Numbered from the stretch's first letter, positions 1 through 7,940 are shown. The stretch: DNA of 11,076 bases from JAVVRI01 sp036654795 (GCA_036654795.1 JAVVRI010000104.1:1-11076); one strand, 5' to 3'. Numbers and translations are program-made. Notes: generated by a model not told the origin, from the sequence alone.

Positions 1-230
1 CAGAGTGACAAATAGATGGAGGTGTGAAACGTGGAATAATAATTCTAAAATCCGTGTTGAATAAACTGACAATTGTTGCCGAACTCTTCTGTATGGATCA
101 AGAGAAGCTACTCTCGCTAATTCTACTTGACAACCGGAGGTTGAAGGCTATGAGGGGGCTCGCTCAAACTGCATAAAAAACACTTCCGAAACTTGAACGG
201 CTTTGTTGCTTCCGATACTCGACGACTATT
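1..230. other. Left-edge intergenic stretch with an unassigned short plus-strand reading frame
   Basis: No recognised gene. On the plus strand one frame is open from position 9 to a TAA at 174-176. Its only ATG is at 93, giving 27 residues that end in RLKAMRGLAQTA. The frame upstream of the ATG stays open for 28 codons (reading ...VLNKLTIVAELFC) before a TGA at 6-8. The leucine-rich, basic ending could be the tail of a decayed gene such as a transposase, but I cannot assign a family. The frame contains a small perfect inverted repeat, CAACC-GGA-GGTTG, at 131-143. It converges on the minus-strand gene that ends at 231. On the minus strand, a run of six T (complement of 175-180) lies about 50 bases past that gene's stop, but the stem before it is weak, so no terminator is called. 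Confidence 0.25.
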
Positions 231-680
231 TCAGATCATCTCTTGCACCTTGTAGACGAACTCCATCCACAGCCAGTAACGCAAAGCTTTACCAAGGAAC
301 ATGGAGATACCCACTATCCAGATGTTGGCGCGGAGAAATCCGAGGGCTACGGCTATAAAGTCGCCTATACCCGGCAGGAAAACGAAGAAGGCCACCCAGG
401 AACCTTTGTTACGAATCCAGTCCTGCACTCTTTGTAATTTGGCGGCGTCCAATTTGAGGTATTTTTCAATCCATTCCACCTTACCCAGCATGCCGAGCCA
501 ATAGCAGCTCATGCCACCCAGAAAGTTGCCTGCTGTAGCAGCAATCATGCACGGCCAATAGGCTGAACCGGCCATCAAAGTGCCTGTCAGCACCACTTCG
601 GAACTGAACGGAAGAACGGTCGCTGCCAGAAAGGAAGCGATAAAAACACCTATGTAACCATAGGCTATAAGGAATTCCAT
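231..680 (-). CDS. yqaA: YqaA-type VTT/SNARE-associated (DedA-like) inner-membrane protein
   Basis: A small polytopic inner-membrane protein of the YqaA branch of the VTT (DedA/SNARE-associated) superfamily. Larger DedA relatives move undecaprenyl phosphate or other lipids; the substrate of YqaA proteins is not established. Numbered from the 680 start (149 residues), it shows the signatures I recall from E. coli YqaA in the same order: LPFSSE at 23-28, GNFLGG at 51-56, PGIGDF at 103-108 (re-entrant hairpin region) and GKALRY at 130-135. Hydrophobic segments surround each. The frame continues upstream to an ATG at 716 (161 residues), but the extra 12 residues, rich in Pro and His, have no counterpart in the short YqaA family. 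The 680 start also overlaps the upstream gene by only 16 bases rather than 52. The overlap suggests translational coupling with the membrane protein before it. Last gene of the run. Confidence 0.85.
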   Translation of the reverse strand: MEFLIAYGYIGVFIASFLAATVLPFSSEVVLTGTLMAGSAYWPCMIAATAGNFLGGMSCYWLGMLGKVEWIEKYLKLDAAKLQRVQDWIRNKGSWVAFFVFLPGIGDFIAVALGFLRANIWIVGISMFLGKALRYWLWMEFVYKVQEMI

Positions 681-1678
681 ATGCGAAGGAATAAAAGGGT
701 GACGAAAAATATCCATGTGAAATGAAACAGCCAGAAAGTGATTTTGGTTCGCTTTACCGTAAAGAAATGGCTAATCAGGATGGCTGCCGAGATACATGCC
801 ATCTCCAGATATTCCTCTGATGCCTGCTCGTAGAGGAAGTAGAGCCCAAATGACCACACGGCGAAGAGGATCAGGAAAGAAAGAAACTGGCGCGTGCGGA
901 GCACATCGTCGTATTCGTGCGTCAGAATGTTGACAGCTGCCAAAGTCGTTAGCATACCGACATAGAGGATTGTTAGCCAATCGAACACGCTAACCCCGTT
1001 CACCATCAGAAAGCGAAACTTGAAGAGGGTGTGGAAGGGGATAGTGAAGGAAGTATAGTCTCCCGTCCACATACACCAAGCCAGCAGAAACCAATATACC
1101 GTCCCGACGCCAATAAGCGAGGCAGTAAATGTCTTCGGGCTTAACGAACGAAAATTATACATTCCCACCCAGAAAAGAGGTAAAAACCAGAGGATATGTA
1201 TCCAGAGGAGGCTGCCCAGCGCAATGATCAGCGCCGCGTTGAAGGAGTTGCTTACGCTCTTCGGATCATGATAGGAGATAAACAACTGATAGATGGCTAG
1301 CACGAGGCAGAAGACGCCGACCGATGTAGCTTTGAGTGGAAAGAAGTCCGGATTCGTACTAATAAGTAAAATGTAGAACATGAACGGGAGGAGCGTCTTT
1401 TCCCGGATCAACACCAGCGCATAGTTGGCACGATGGAGCAGGAAGGCACCTCCAACAACGAGCACGATGCCGATCAGATAGGTCGCAAGTTTGCCCGGCA
1501 GTAGCTGGCAGACAGCGTTCCACAGTGGGGGGGCGGCCACTTCTCCGTAGACGGGGTAGCCGATGGAATAAAAATAGCCTACCGTCCAGCAGGCCAGGCA
1601 TACGAAAAGTATGCCGATGATGCCGGTTGGCCCGGAGACGTCATAGCGTCTGCTGTAGCTGTTTGTTTCCCCTCTCAT
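665..1678 (-). CDS. Polytopic membrane protein, Bacteroidota-specific (possibly DUF6427-like)
   Basis: A 337-residue integral membrane protein of unknown function. About nine to ten hydrophobic helices are visible, at roughly residues 19-38, 64-82, 95-108, 117-136, 147-176, 185-204, 232-251, 264-284, 291-307 and 313-333. The N-terminal 15 residues are polar and no signal peptide is cleaved. Conserved-looking loops are RANYALVLIREKTLLP around 83-98, ISTNPDF around 106-112 and YNFRSLSPK around 174-182. The last resembles the Arg- and Pro-containing motif I associate with DUF6427 membrane proteins of Bacteroidetes, but that name is tentative. Its ATG lies 6 bases after the purD stop, and its 3' end overlaps the YqaA-like gene. 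A pair of multi-pass proteins expressed together might work together, but nothing here shows it. Confidence 0.8.
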   Translation of the reverse strand: MRGETNSYSRRYDVSGPTGIIGILFVCLACWTVGYFYSIGYPVYGEVAAPPLWNAVCQLLPGKLATYLIGIVLVVGGAFLLHRANYALVLIREKTLLPFMFYILLISTNPDFFPLKATSVGVFCLVLAIYQLFISYHDPKSVSNSFNAALIIALGSLLWIHILWFLPLFWVGMYNFRSLSPKTFTASLIGVGTVYWFLLAWCMWTGDYTSFTIPFHTLFKFRFLMVNGVSVFDWLTILYVGMLTTLAAVNILTHEYDDVLRTRQFLSFLILFAVWSFGLYFLYEQASEEYLEMACISAAILISHFFTVKRTKITFWLFHFTWIFFVTLLFLRIWNSL

Positions 1679-1684
1679 GGCTGT

Positions 1685-2956
1685 TTATAGGTCGAAGCCG
1701 ATGTCGCTGCGAAAGTATTTCTTGTCGAACGTGATGGCTTTCGCGCCAGCAAAGGAGTTGGCTAATGCTTCTGCCTGCGTTTGGCCGTAAGAACTGACGG
1801 CCAGTACGCGGCCTCCGTTGGTAAGGATCTGTCCGTCGGTTACTTTTGTTCCGGCGTGGAAGAGGATGCTGGCGGACGGCACTTGGTCGAGGCCGCTGAT
1901 GGGCTTGCCCTTTTCGTAGGCCTCTGGATAACCTCCGCTAACGAGCATGACGCTCACTGCTGTACGCGGGTCGTGCGTTAGGGTGCGATCGGCCAAGTTA
2001 CCCTCAGCCACACCTTCCAGCAGCTCCACGAAGTCGCTCTGTATGCGCAGCATGACGGCTTCCGTCTCCGGATCGCCCATGCGGCAGTTGTATTCTATTA
2101 CCACCGGCTCACCCTTTACGCGGATCAGTCCGAGGAAAATGAAGCCTTTATAGTCGATGCCTTCAGCATTTAGCCCTTCGATTGTAGGGCGGATGATGCG
2201 TGCTTCCACCTTGTCCATATAGGTTTTATCGGCAAATGGTACGGGCGAGACGGCGCCCATTCCGCCGGTGTTCAGGCCTACGTTGCCTTCGCCGATGCGT
2301 TTGTAGTCTTTGGCTACGGGCAAAATTTTATAGTCTGTTCCGTCTGTCATCACAAAGACGGAACATTCGATGCCGTCTAGAAACTCCTCGATAACGACTG
2401 TGCGGCTAGCTTCTCCGAACATTCCGCCGAGCATGTCGGCCAGCTCTTTCTTTGCCTCGATGAGGTTGTCGATGATCAGCACGCCTTTACCGGCAGCCAG
2501 TCCGTCGGCTTTGAGTACGTAGGGGGCTTCCAACTCTTCGAGGAAGGCGCAGCCTTCAGCAAGATTGTTAGCTGTGATGCTCTTATATCGGGCGGTTGGT
2601 ATCCCATGGCGTATCATGAAGGCTTTGGCAAAGTCTTTGCTTCCTTCCAGCTGAGCACCGGCTTTACTCGGACCGATAACCGGTACGTTGCGCAGGGTTT
2701 CGTCTGCCTTGAAGTAGTCGTATATGCCCTTCACAAGTGGATCTTCGGGACCGACTACGACCATTTGTATGTTCTGCTCGTGCACAAAGGAGCGTATGGC
2801 GGGGAAGTCGGTTACTTTGATCTCCACGTTTGTTCCCACCAGCGCCGTGCCTGCATTACCGGGGGCGATGAAGAGGTGACTTACTTTTGTGCTTTGAGCG
2901 ATCTTCCAGGCTAGGGCATGTTCCCGGCCACCGGAACCTAATAATAATATATTCAT
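1685..2956 (-). CDS. purD: Phosphoribosylamine-glycine ligase (GAR synthetase)
   Basis: Cytosolic ATP-grasp enzyme that joins 5-phosphoribosylamine and glycine, with ATP, to form glycinamide ribonucleotide, the second step of purine synthesis. At 423 residues it is the usual length for bacterial PurD. Visible signatures are the N-terminal GSGGREHALAWK at 7-18, VVGPEDPL at 67-74, the ATP-binding segment KADGLAAGKGV at 149-159, EEFLDGIECSVF at 190-201, the glycine-rich GGMGAVSP at 231-238, and the Mg/ATP motif EYNCRMGDPETEA at 288-300. The C-terminal GARS domain follows (about 325-423). The ATG at 2954-2956 fits the family because the Rossmann-like strand MNILLLGSGG starts immediately. It lies 30 bases after the dipeptidyl peptidase gene and 6 bases before the next gene. 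No other purine gene is nearby, so this purD stands apart from a pur cluster. Confidence 0.98.
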   Translation of the reverse strand: MNILLLGSGGREHALAWKIAQSTKVSHLFIAPGNAGTALVGTNVEIKVTDFPAIRSFVHEQNIQMVVVGPEDPLVKGIYDYFKADETLRNVPVIGPSKAGAQLEGSKDFAKAFMIRHGIPTARYKSITANNLAEGCAFLEELEAPYVLKADGLAAGKGVLIIDNLIEAKKELADMLGGMFGEASRTVVIEEFLDGIECSVFVMTDGTDYKILPVAKDYKRIGEGNVGLNTGGMGAVSPVPFADKTYMDKVEARIIRPTIEGLNAEGIDYKGFIFLGLIRVKGEPVVIEYNCRMGDPETEAVMLRIQSDFVELLEGVAEGNLADRTLTHDPRTAVSVMLVSGGYPEAYEKGKPISGLDQVPSASILFHAGTKVTDGQILTNGGRVLAVSSYGQTQAEALANSFAGAKAITFDKKYFRSDIGFDL

Positions 2957-2987
2957 AAGATAGGTGTTTTTAATCAGTTGCCGACGA

Positions 2988-5177
2988 TTACTTGAGGTAG
3001 TCGTCGAAGTATCTTGTTATTTTCTCGTACAGATGCGGACGGTCTTTGCCGATCACGTTGTGCTGATGGCCGGGGTAGACGAAATAGTCCGGATAGGTGT
3101 CGGCCGCTACGCAGGCTTTTAGAAAGCCGAGGCTGTGTTGCCACACTACGATGGGGTCGGATGTGCCGTGTATCAGTAATAGATGACCTTTCAGGTTGGC
3201 TGCTTTTTCTTTTAGATTGGCTGCTTTGTATCCTTCAGGGTTCTCGTCGGGAGTATCCATATAACGTTCGCCGTACATGATTTCGTATTTACTCCAGTCG
3301 ATGACCGGACCACCTGCTACGCCTGTTTTGAAGACATCGGGATGGGTCAGCATCAGGTTGGTTGCCATAAAGCCGCCGTAGCTCCATCCGAACACGCCGA
3401 TGCGTGAAGCGTCTACGTAGGGGAGGGTTTTCAGGAAATTGACTCCTTCCATCTGGTCGGCCATTTCGTTGACGCCCAGATGACGATGGATGACGCTCTC
3501 GAAAGCGTGTCCACGATTAGCCGATCCGCGGCTGTCTACTGTGAAGACAACGTAGCCGCGTTGTGCCATATAGAGATCCCAGCCACCGACGCCGTTCATC
3601 CAACCACCGGTAATCAGTTGTGCATGCGGACCGCCGTAGACGTAGATAATAACGGGATATTTCTTGTTTTCATCCAGTCCGAGTGGCTTGACGAGACGGC
3701 AGTTCAGATCTGTTACGCCATCGGCAGCCTTTAACTTGCCAGTTTCCACCTGCGGCATCGCGTATCCTTCGTAGGGATTGGTGGCGGAGAGGAGGGTGGC
3801 GACTGCTTTCGCGTCTTTCGTACGAATCAGGTCGATATCCCGTGGGCGGGTGGGGGAGGCACTACGGTCTATGGCGTAATCTCCGGCCGGGCTTAGGGAG
3901 AGGCTATGCACTCCAGTCTTTTGGGTCAGGCAAGTACGTTTCCCTGTCTTTAGGTTGACTTTCCAACCGTATATTTCCATGGGTGTCCCGTAGCTGAACG
4001 AACTGAGCGGATAGGGGGCAGTAGCGGTGATAAAGAGGTTTTCGCCCTTCTTATCGAAGCCTTGTACCTCGGTTACGACCCATTCGCCGGAGGTTAGCTG
4101 GCGGAGCAGCGTGCCGTCTGTATTATAAAGGTAGAGATGGTTGTAGCCGTCTCGTTCGCTTTGCCAGATAAATTGGTCGGGTTTGCCGGGAAGGAAGAGA
4201 GGTGCGTGTCGCGGCTCAACGTAGCGACTGTCGGTTTCAATAAAGAGCTCAGCTTCCTGCTTGCCAGTAAGGACGTTATATCGCACGAGGCGCGATTCGT
4301 TTTGCGCGCGGTTTACTTCGGCGATGTAGATGCTCTTCTCGTCCGGACTCCAGGCTATATTCGTTAGGTACTTTTCTTTAGGCAGGCCGGTTTGCAACCA
4401 GACGGTATTTCCTGTGGTAGGTTGGTAGACGCCAATGGTAACCTCGTGGCTCTTCATGCCGGCCATGGGGTATTTGAAGGGCTCGACCTGAGCCGTTCGG
4501 GTGTCGATGTTGACAATTGGGTAGTCCGTCACCATTCGTTCGTCCATCCTATAGAAGGCAAGTGCGGATCCTTTGGGAGACCAGAAGGTACCTTTGTGGA
4601 TGCCAAACTCTCGTTGGTGTACGGCTTGTCCGCATACGATACCTGCCTCTGTTTCGCTTGTGACGGTAATAGGGGCTTTGCCAGATGGATGGAGGATTTT
4701 TACGTTATTCCCTTCCGTAAAGGCTAGTGTGTTGTTGTCGGGGCAGAAGTCATAATTACTTCCGGCTTCCGGCAAGGTGTATTGTGCCGTGACGGTCTGC
4801 AACTGGTAGTTGTAATGGATGCGGTGATTGTCTTTCGTAAATGCCAGCACCGGCTGATCGGCGTAGGGTGCCGAGAAAGAGGGTAAGGACTTGAGGACCA
4901 TTAGTCCTGCATCGGCAAGTGCGGCATTTAGCATCGGCAACGTAACAGATACGCATCCGGATTTATCCGGATGCGCAACTACTATACTGTCTCCACTCAA
5001 GTAAAAATAACTCTCCGCACACCACTGCAACTGTTTGAGGTTGGCTGGTATGAAGTTGCTGTACGTCTTTCCACCGGGCGTCAAGTCGTGCAGCGTGAGC
5101 TGTTTCTGTTGTGCTGTCATCATTATAGGTGCTGCCATAGCGCAGGCAACCAATAACAGATTAATCGTCCGTCTCAT
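2988..5177 (-). CDS. dpp4: Dipeptidyl peptidase IV (S9B serine peptidase), exported
   Basis: Prolyl dipeptidyl aminopeptidase that removes X-Pro and X-Ala dipeptides from peptide N-termini in the periplasm or at the cell surface. At 729 residues it is close in length to the Porphyromonas gingivalis enzyme, which the C-terminal half resembles strongly. A signal peptide is visible (MRRTIN, hydrophobic core 7-19, likely cut at MTA/QQ near 23). An N-terminal eight-bladed beta-propeller spans about 60-470, with the substrate N-terminus-binding Glu probably E190 in REFG. An alpha/beta hydrolase follows. The catalytic triad is Ser599 in GWSYGG, Asp674 in HGTSDPIV and His706 in GHQHNV; Tyr514 in YVYGGP would serve the oxyanion hole. 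The ATG overlaps the end of the upstream methyltransferase gene by 17 bases, suggesting translational coupling. Cys12 sits in a lipobox-like LVAC, but the core continues past it, so signal peptidase I is favoured. Confidence 0.96.
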   Translation of the reverse strand: MRRTINLLLVACAMAAPIMMTAQQKQLTLHDLTPGGKTYSNFIPANLKQLQWCAESYFYLSGDSIVVAHPDKSGCVSVTLPMLNAALADAGLMVLKSLPSFSAPYADQPVLAFTKDNHRIHYNYQLQTVTAQYTLPEAGSNYDFCPDNNTLAFTEGNNVKILHPSGKAPITVTSETEAGIVCGQAVHQREFGIHKGTFWSPKGSALAFYRMDERMVTDYPIVNIDTRTAQVEPFKYPMAGMKSHEVTIGVYQPTTGNTVWLQTGLPKEKYLTNIAWSPDEKSIYIAEVNRAQNESRLVRYNVLTGKQEAELFIETDSRYVEPRHAPLFLPGKPDQFIWQSERDGYNHLYLYNTDGTLLRQLTSGEWVVTEVQGFDKKGENLFITATAPYPLSSFSYGTPMEIYGWKVNLKTGKRTCLTQKTGVHSLSLSPAGDYAIDRSASPTRPRDIDLIRTKDAKAVATLLSATNPYEGYAMPQVETGKLKAADGVTDLNCRLVKPLGLDENKKYPVIIYVYGGPHAQLITGGWMNGVGGWDLYMAQRGYVVFTVDSRGSANRGHAFESVIHRHLGVNEMADQMEGVNFLKTLPYVDASRIGVFGWSYGGFMATNLMLTHPDVFKTGVAGGPVIDWSKYEIMYGERYMDTPDENPEGYKAANLKEKAANLKGHLLLIHGTSDPIVVWQHSLGFLKACVAADTYPDYFVYPGHQHNVIGKDRPHLYEKITRYFDDYLK

Positions 5178-7008
5178 CCGAGTCGCGCTTGAAGGGTTTC
5201 TTGAAGGGGCTTTCGCCGAAGCTCCGTTTATCCGGACGGTCGCCGAAGCGTTTACGGCCAGTGTCGAAACTCTTCTTGCCGAACGACTTTTCGTCTTCTG
5301 TCTTATAACGCATCTTCACTGGTTGTTCGCCGAAGGGCTTACGTGCGGGACGTTCGCTTTTCTCTCCGAATGGTTTGCTTCCGAATGGTTTGCGGTCGCC
5401 GAACGGTTTACGGTCGCCAAAGGGCTTGCGGTCGCCTGAAGGTCTGTCTCCAAAAGGTTTGCGGTCACCGTAGGACTTGCGGTCGCCCGAAGGTCTGTCG
5501 CCGAATGGTTTGCGGTCTCCGTATGATTTGCGTTCGCCTTGCCCGCCTTCGCGGTCTCCGCCGAATTGTTTGCGAGCGGGGCGTCCGTCTCCGCGTTCTT
5601 CACCGAAGAAGCGTTTGCCGGGTGCGGCACTGGCGCGTTCCGATTCGTCTTCGCTATGTGCTGCGGCAAAGCGACGGTCGGGACGGTCTACGCGGTCTGT
5701 TTTAAAATTGATTTGCTCCGTACGATCGTTGCTCCGTGCATGTTCGGGTTGTTCGGGACGTTCGCCTTCGAACTTCTTCGGGGCAGCTGGGCGTTCGCGC
5801 TCTTCCTCGTCAGAAAGCTCTGCTCCTTCCACCGGCTCGTCGTCGCCGTAAAGTGCTTTCTTATAATCTTTATTTTTTCCTTCAAAGATGTCGTAGCAGC
5901 GGTATTCGCAATCCAGCGAACCGTTTATCAGCTTTAGGCGCTGACTGGGGCGTAGGCCGATCTTTTCCAAACACTCTTCTTTATAGCTTAATATCCATAC
6001 CTTATAGCCCATGAATACGTGTTTCATGCGTTCACCTATCATCTCGTAAAGACCGAGCAGGTCGCGGGTGGAGATACGCTCGCCGTAAGGCGGATTGGTT
6101 ATCATGATGCCCGGTTGCGGGGCGTCGCTGTATTGTTGTAGCGGCATGACTTGTAGGTCGATATACTTAACGAGTCCGGCGCTGCGGATATTCTTTTGGG
6201 CAATTTCGATTGCTACTGGCGAGATGTCAGAGCCGTAACACTTAAAGGTGAATTCGCGTTCCTTTGTCTCGTCATTGTAGATGCGGTCGAACAGTTCTTG
6301 GTCAAAGTCTACCCACTTTTCGAAAGCAAACTCCTTGCGGTGTACGCCCGGAGCGATGTTGAGGGCGATCATAGCTGCCTCAATAAGCAGTGTACCGGAG
6401 CCACACATCGGGTCTACGAAGTTTGTGTTCCCCTTCCAACCTGCCTTTAGGATCATACCGGCAGCCAGCACTTCGTTTAGCGGCGCTTCGGTCTGGTCGA
6501 TACGGTATCCACGTTTGTGGAGGCTCTCGCCCGAACTGTCGATTGACAGCGTACAGTCGTTGTGGGAGATGTGTATGTTGATATACAAATCCGGATTGTT
6601 TACGCGTACCGAAGGGCGTTTTTGTACTTTCTCCATATAGTAATCGGCTATGGCATCTTTGGTACGATAGGCTACAAACTTAGAATGATTGAAGTCTTCG
6701 GAGTAGATTACCGAGTCAATGGCAAAGGTTTTGTCTATGGGTAGATACTTCTCCCATTCTACTTTCTTTACCTCGTTGTACACTGTGTCGGCATCTTTGG
6801 CTTTAAAGTGATAAATAGGCCGCAGGATGCGAAGGGCGGTGCGGCAACAGAAGTTTGCTCGATAGAGCAGCTCCATGTTTCCTGTAAAAGAAACCATCCG
6901 CCGACCGATTTGCAGGTCGTTGGCACCTAATGCTAATAATTCACCGGCCAGGATTTCTTCCAACCCGTATAGGGTCTTGGCCACCATTTCAAATGTCTCG
7001 TTGTTCAT
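5161..7008 (-). CDS. rlmL: THUMP-domain 23S rRNA guanine-N2 methyltransferase (RlmL-like) with long repetitive basic tail
   Basis: Class I SAM-dependent RNA methyltransferase matching the N-terminal (RlmL) half of the E. coli RlmKL fusion, which makes m2G2445 in 23S rRNA; target specificity here is inferred. The family opening is TLYGLEEILAGEL at 12-24, then the THUMP domain (about 45-165), the SAM-binding motif FVDPMCGSGTLLIEA at 197-211, an acidic residue of the binding site in GSDIS at 259-263, and the catalytic motif NPPYGER at 305-311. The enzyme fold ends near 380. Residues 385-615 are a low-complexity tail, acidic at first, then rich in Arg, Lys, Gly, Asp and Phe, with KPFGDR-type repeats at 492-548. 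No RlmK domain is fused. The first ATG (7006-7008) is used; a second Met is at residue 8. It lies 27 bases after the serine acetyltransferase gene and overlaps the peptidase gene by 17. Confidence 0.93.
   Translation of the reverse strand: MNNETFEMVAKTLYGLEEILAGELLALGANDLQIGRRMVSFTGNMELLYRANFCCRTALRILRPIYHFKAKDADTVYNEVKKVEWEKYLPIDKTFAIDSVIYSEDFNHSKFVAYRTKDAIADYYMEKVQKRPSVRVNNPDLYINIHISHNDCTLSIDSSGESLHKRGYRIDQTEAPLNEVLAAGMILKAGWKGNTNFVDPMCGSGTLLIEAAMIALNIAPGVHRKEFAFEKWVDFDQELFDRIYNDETKEREFTFKCYGSDISPVAIEIAQKNIRSAGLVKYIDLQVMPLQQYSDAPQPGIMITNPPYGERISTRDLLGLYEMIGERMKHVFMGYKVWILSYKEECLEKIGLRPSQRLKLINGSLDCEYRCYDIFEGKNKDYKKALYGDDEPVEGAELSDEEERERPAAPKKFEGERPEQPEHARSNDRTEQINFKTDRVDRPDRRFAAAHSEDESERASAAPGKRFFGEERGDGRPARKQFGGDREGGQGERKSYGDRKPFGDRPSGDRKSYGDRKPFGDRPSGDRKPFGDRKPFGDRKPFGSKPFGEKSERPARKPFGEQPVKMRYKTEDEKSFGKKSFDTGRKRFGDRPDKRSFGESPFKKPFKRDSDETDD
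5365..5535 (-). repeat. In-frame coding repeat in the methyltransferase tail (51-base and 18-base units)
   Basis: Two adjacent 51-base units (5485-5535 and 5434-5484) encode the 17-residue unit (E/D)RKSYGDRKPFGDRPSG. By hand alignment they match at 43 of 51 positions, and most differences are synonymous. They are followed by three 18-base units encoding DRKPFG (5416-5433, 5398-5415, 5380-5397) and a degenerate SKPFG (5365-5379). All keep the reading frame. The nested pattern suggests growth by tandem duplication of a hexapeptide cassette. The protein product is basic and glycine/phenylalanine-containing, like the disordered RNA-binding tails of some DEAD-box helicases. Confidence 0.9.
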
Positions 7009-7035
7009 TTGTTTGTATTGTAACTAATAAAATAT

Positions 7036-7935
7036 TTATCTTGTTGCTTTGTTCTGTGTGATTACCGCTCCGGAGGGAACATCTTCCGTCAGCCATACGT
7101 TACCACAAATAGTAGCGCCTTGGCCAATGTGAATCTTACCCAGCAGGGTGGCGTTGGAATAGATCGTAACATGGTCTTCTACATGCGGATGGCGGATGAT
7201 GCCCCGGATGGTGTTGCCATTCTCGTCCGGTGGAAGTTTCTCTCCGGCCAAACTGACGCCTTGAAAGATGCGTACATAGTTGCCTATTACGCTTGTTTCG
7301 CCAATCACTGTGCCAGTGCCATGATCTATTGTGAAATGATGACCTATCTCGGCTCCGGGATGTATGTCGATGCCAGTCTCCGAATGTGCCATTTCTGTAA
7401 TCATACGAGGAATAAAAGGTACGCTCAGCCGATAAAGCTGATGCGCAATGCGATAGTTGCCAATTGCTCGGAAGCCGGGATAGCAAAAGATGACTTCACC
7501 TGCGTTTTGCGCTGCTGGGTCACCGTTATAAGTAGCCTCCACATCGGTAGCCAGCAAACAGCGCATGGCGGGAAGGGTGGCGATGAATGCTTCTGAAAGC
7601 TTTTGGGCACGTAGATAGCCAACTTCGCCGGCGCAGAGTGTACAGGCTTTGTCGTTAAAGCAGAGCCCGGCATAAATCTGTCGGGTCAGCAGGGCGTGGA
7701 GCGTCTCCACATTCACGCCGGTATGAAAGCGAATGGTTTGCTGGCTGATACGTGCGTTGCCATAATATCCGGGGAAAAGAATGGCGCGGCATAAGTCTAC
7801 AATTTCTTTCAGCACTTCGCCCGAAGGCAGTGCCTCTTCGTCCCGATAGGCATGGAATAGTTGCTTGTATGATGCTTCATCCGAAAGCTGTTCCACCGTA
7901 TCGCTTAGTACCCTGCTATGCTGCTGCATCCCCAT
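7036..7935 (-). CDS. cysE: Serine O-acetyltransferase, EpsC type
   Basis: Cytosolic enzyme that transfers acetyl from acetyl-CoA to L-serine to give O-acetylserine, the precursor sulfhydrylated to cysteine. From the 7935 start it has 299 residues, the usual EpsC length. An N-terminal alpha-helical domain (about 1-165) precedes a left-handed beta-helix built from hexapeptide repeats (about 185-290). Active-site signatures are ETGIDIHPGAEIG with Asp190 and TIDHGTGTVIGET with His205, aligning with Asp143 and His158 of E. coli CysE. A longer loop, LAGEKLPPDENGNTIRG, replaces the short LGGTG turn, as I recall for Bacteroidales homologues. The frame is open to an ATG at 8028, but those 31 residues (rich in Phe, Ile and Asn) look like translated intergenic DNA and would span a promoter element, so the start at 7935 (or ATG at 7929) is preferred. 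First gene of the compact run. Confidence 0.92.
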   Translation of the reverse strand: MGMQQHSRVLSDTVEQLSDEASYKQLFHAYRDEEALPSGEVLKEIVDLCRAILFPGYYGNARISQQTIRFHTGVNVETLHALLTRQIYAGLCFNDKACTLCAGEVGYLRAQKLSEAFIATLPAMRCLLATDVEATYNGDPAAQNAGEVIFCYPGFRAIGNYRIAHQLYRLSVPFIPRMITEMAHSETGIDIHPGAEIGHHFTIDHGTGTVIGETSVIGNYVRIFQGVSLAGEKLPPDENGNTIRGIIRHPHVEDHVTIYSNATLLGKIHIGQGATICGNVWLTEDVPSGAVITQNKATR

Positions 7936-7940
7936 TATTT

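Noticed and set aside
5142..5177. Lipoprotein signal (LVAC at Cys12) in the dipeptidyl peptidase
   Set aside because: The hydrophobic stretch continues past Cys12 to an ordinary MTA/QQ cleavage site, and the acidic residues typical of Bacteroidota surface lipoproteins do not follow the Cys.
5365..5535. Regularly spaced repeats that could suggest a CRISPR array
   Set aside because: The units are contiguous multiples of three, have no unique spacers, and encode an in-frame peptide repeat. No cas genes are present.
5035..5937. Several overlapping plus-strand open frames of 117-134 residues opposite the methyltransferase tail
   Set aside because: They are shadows of the low-complexity repeat on the minus strand. 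Their translations are Arg-, Ser- or Phe/Ala-biased, have no recognisable domain, and lie opposite a continuous real gene.
7120..7596. A 158-residue plus-strand open frame opposite the serine acetyltransferase gene
   Set aside because: It lies fully opposite a conserved hexapeptide-repeat enzyme, shows no family motifs or promoter, and is explained by codon bias of the minus-strand gene.
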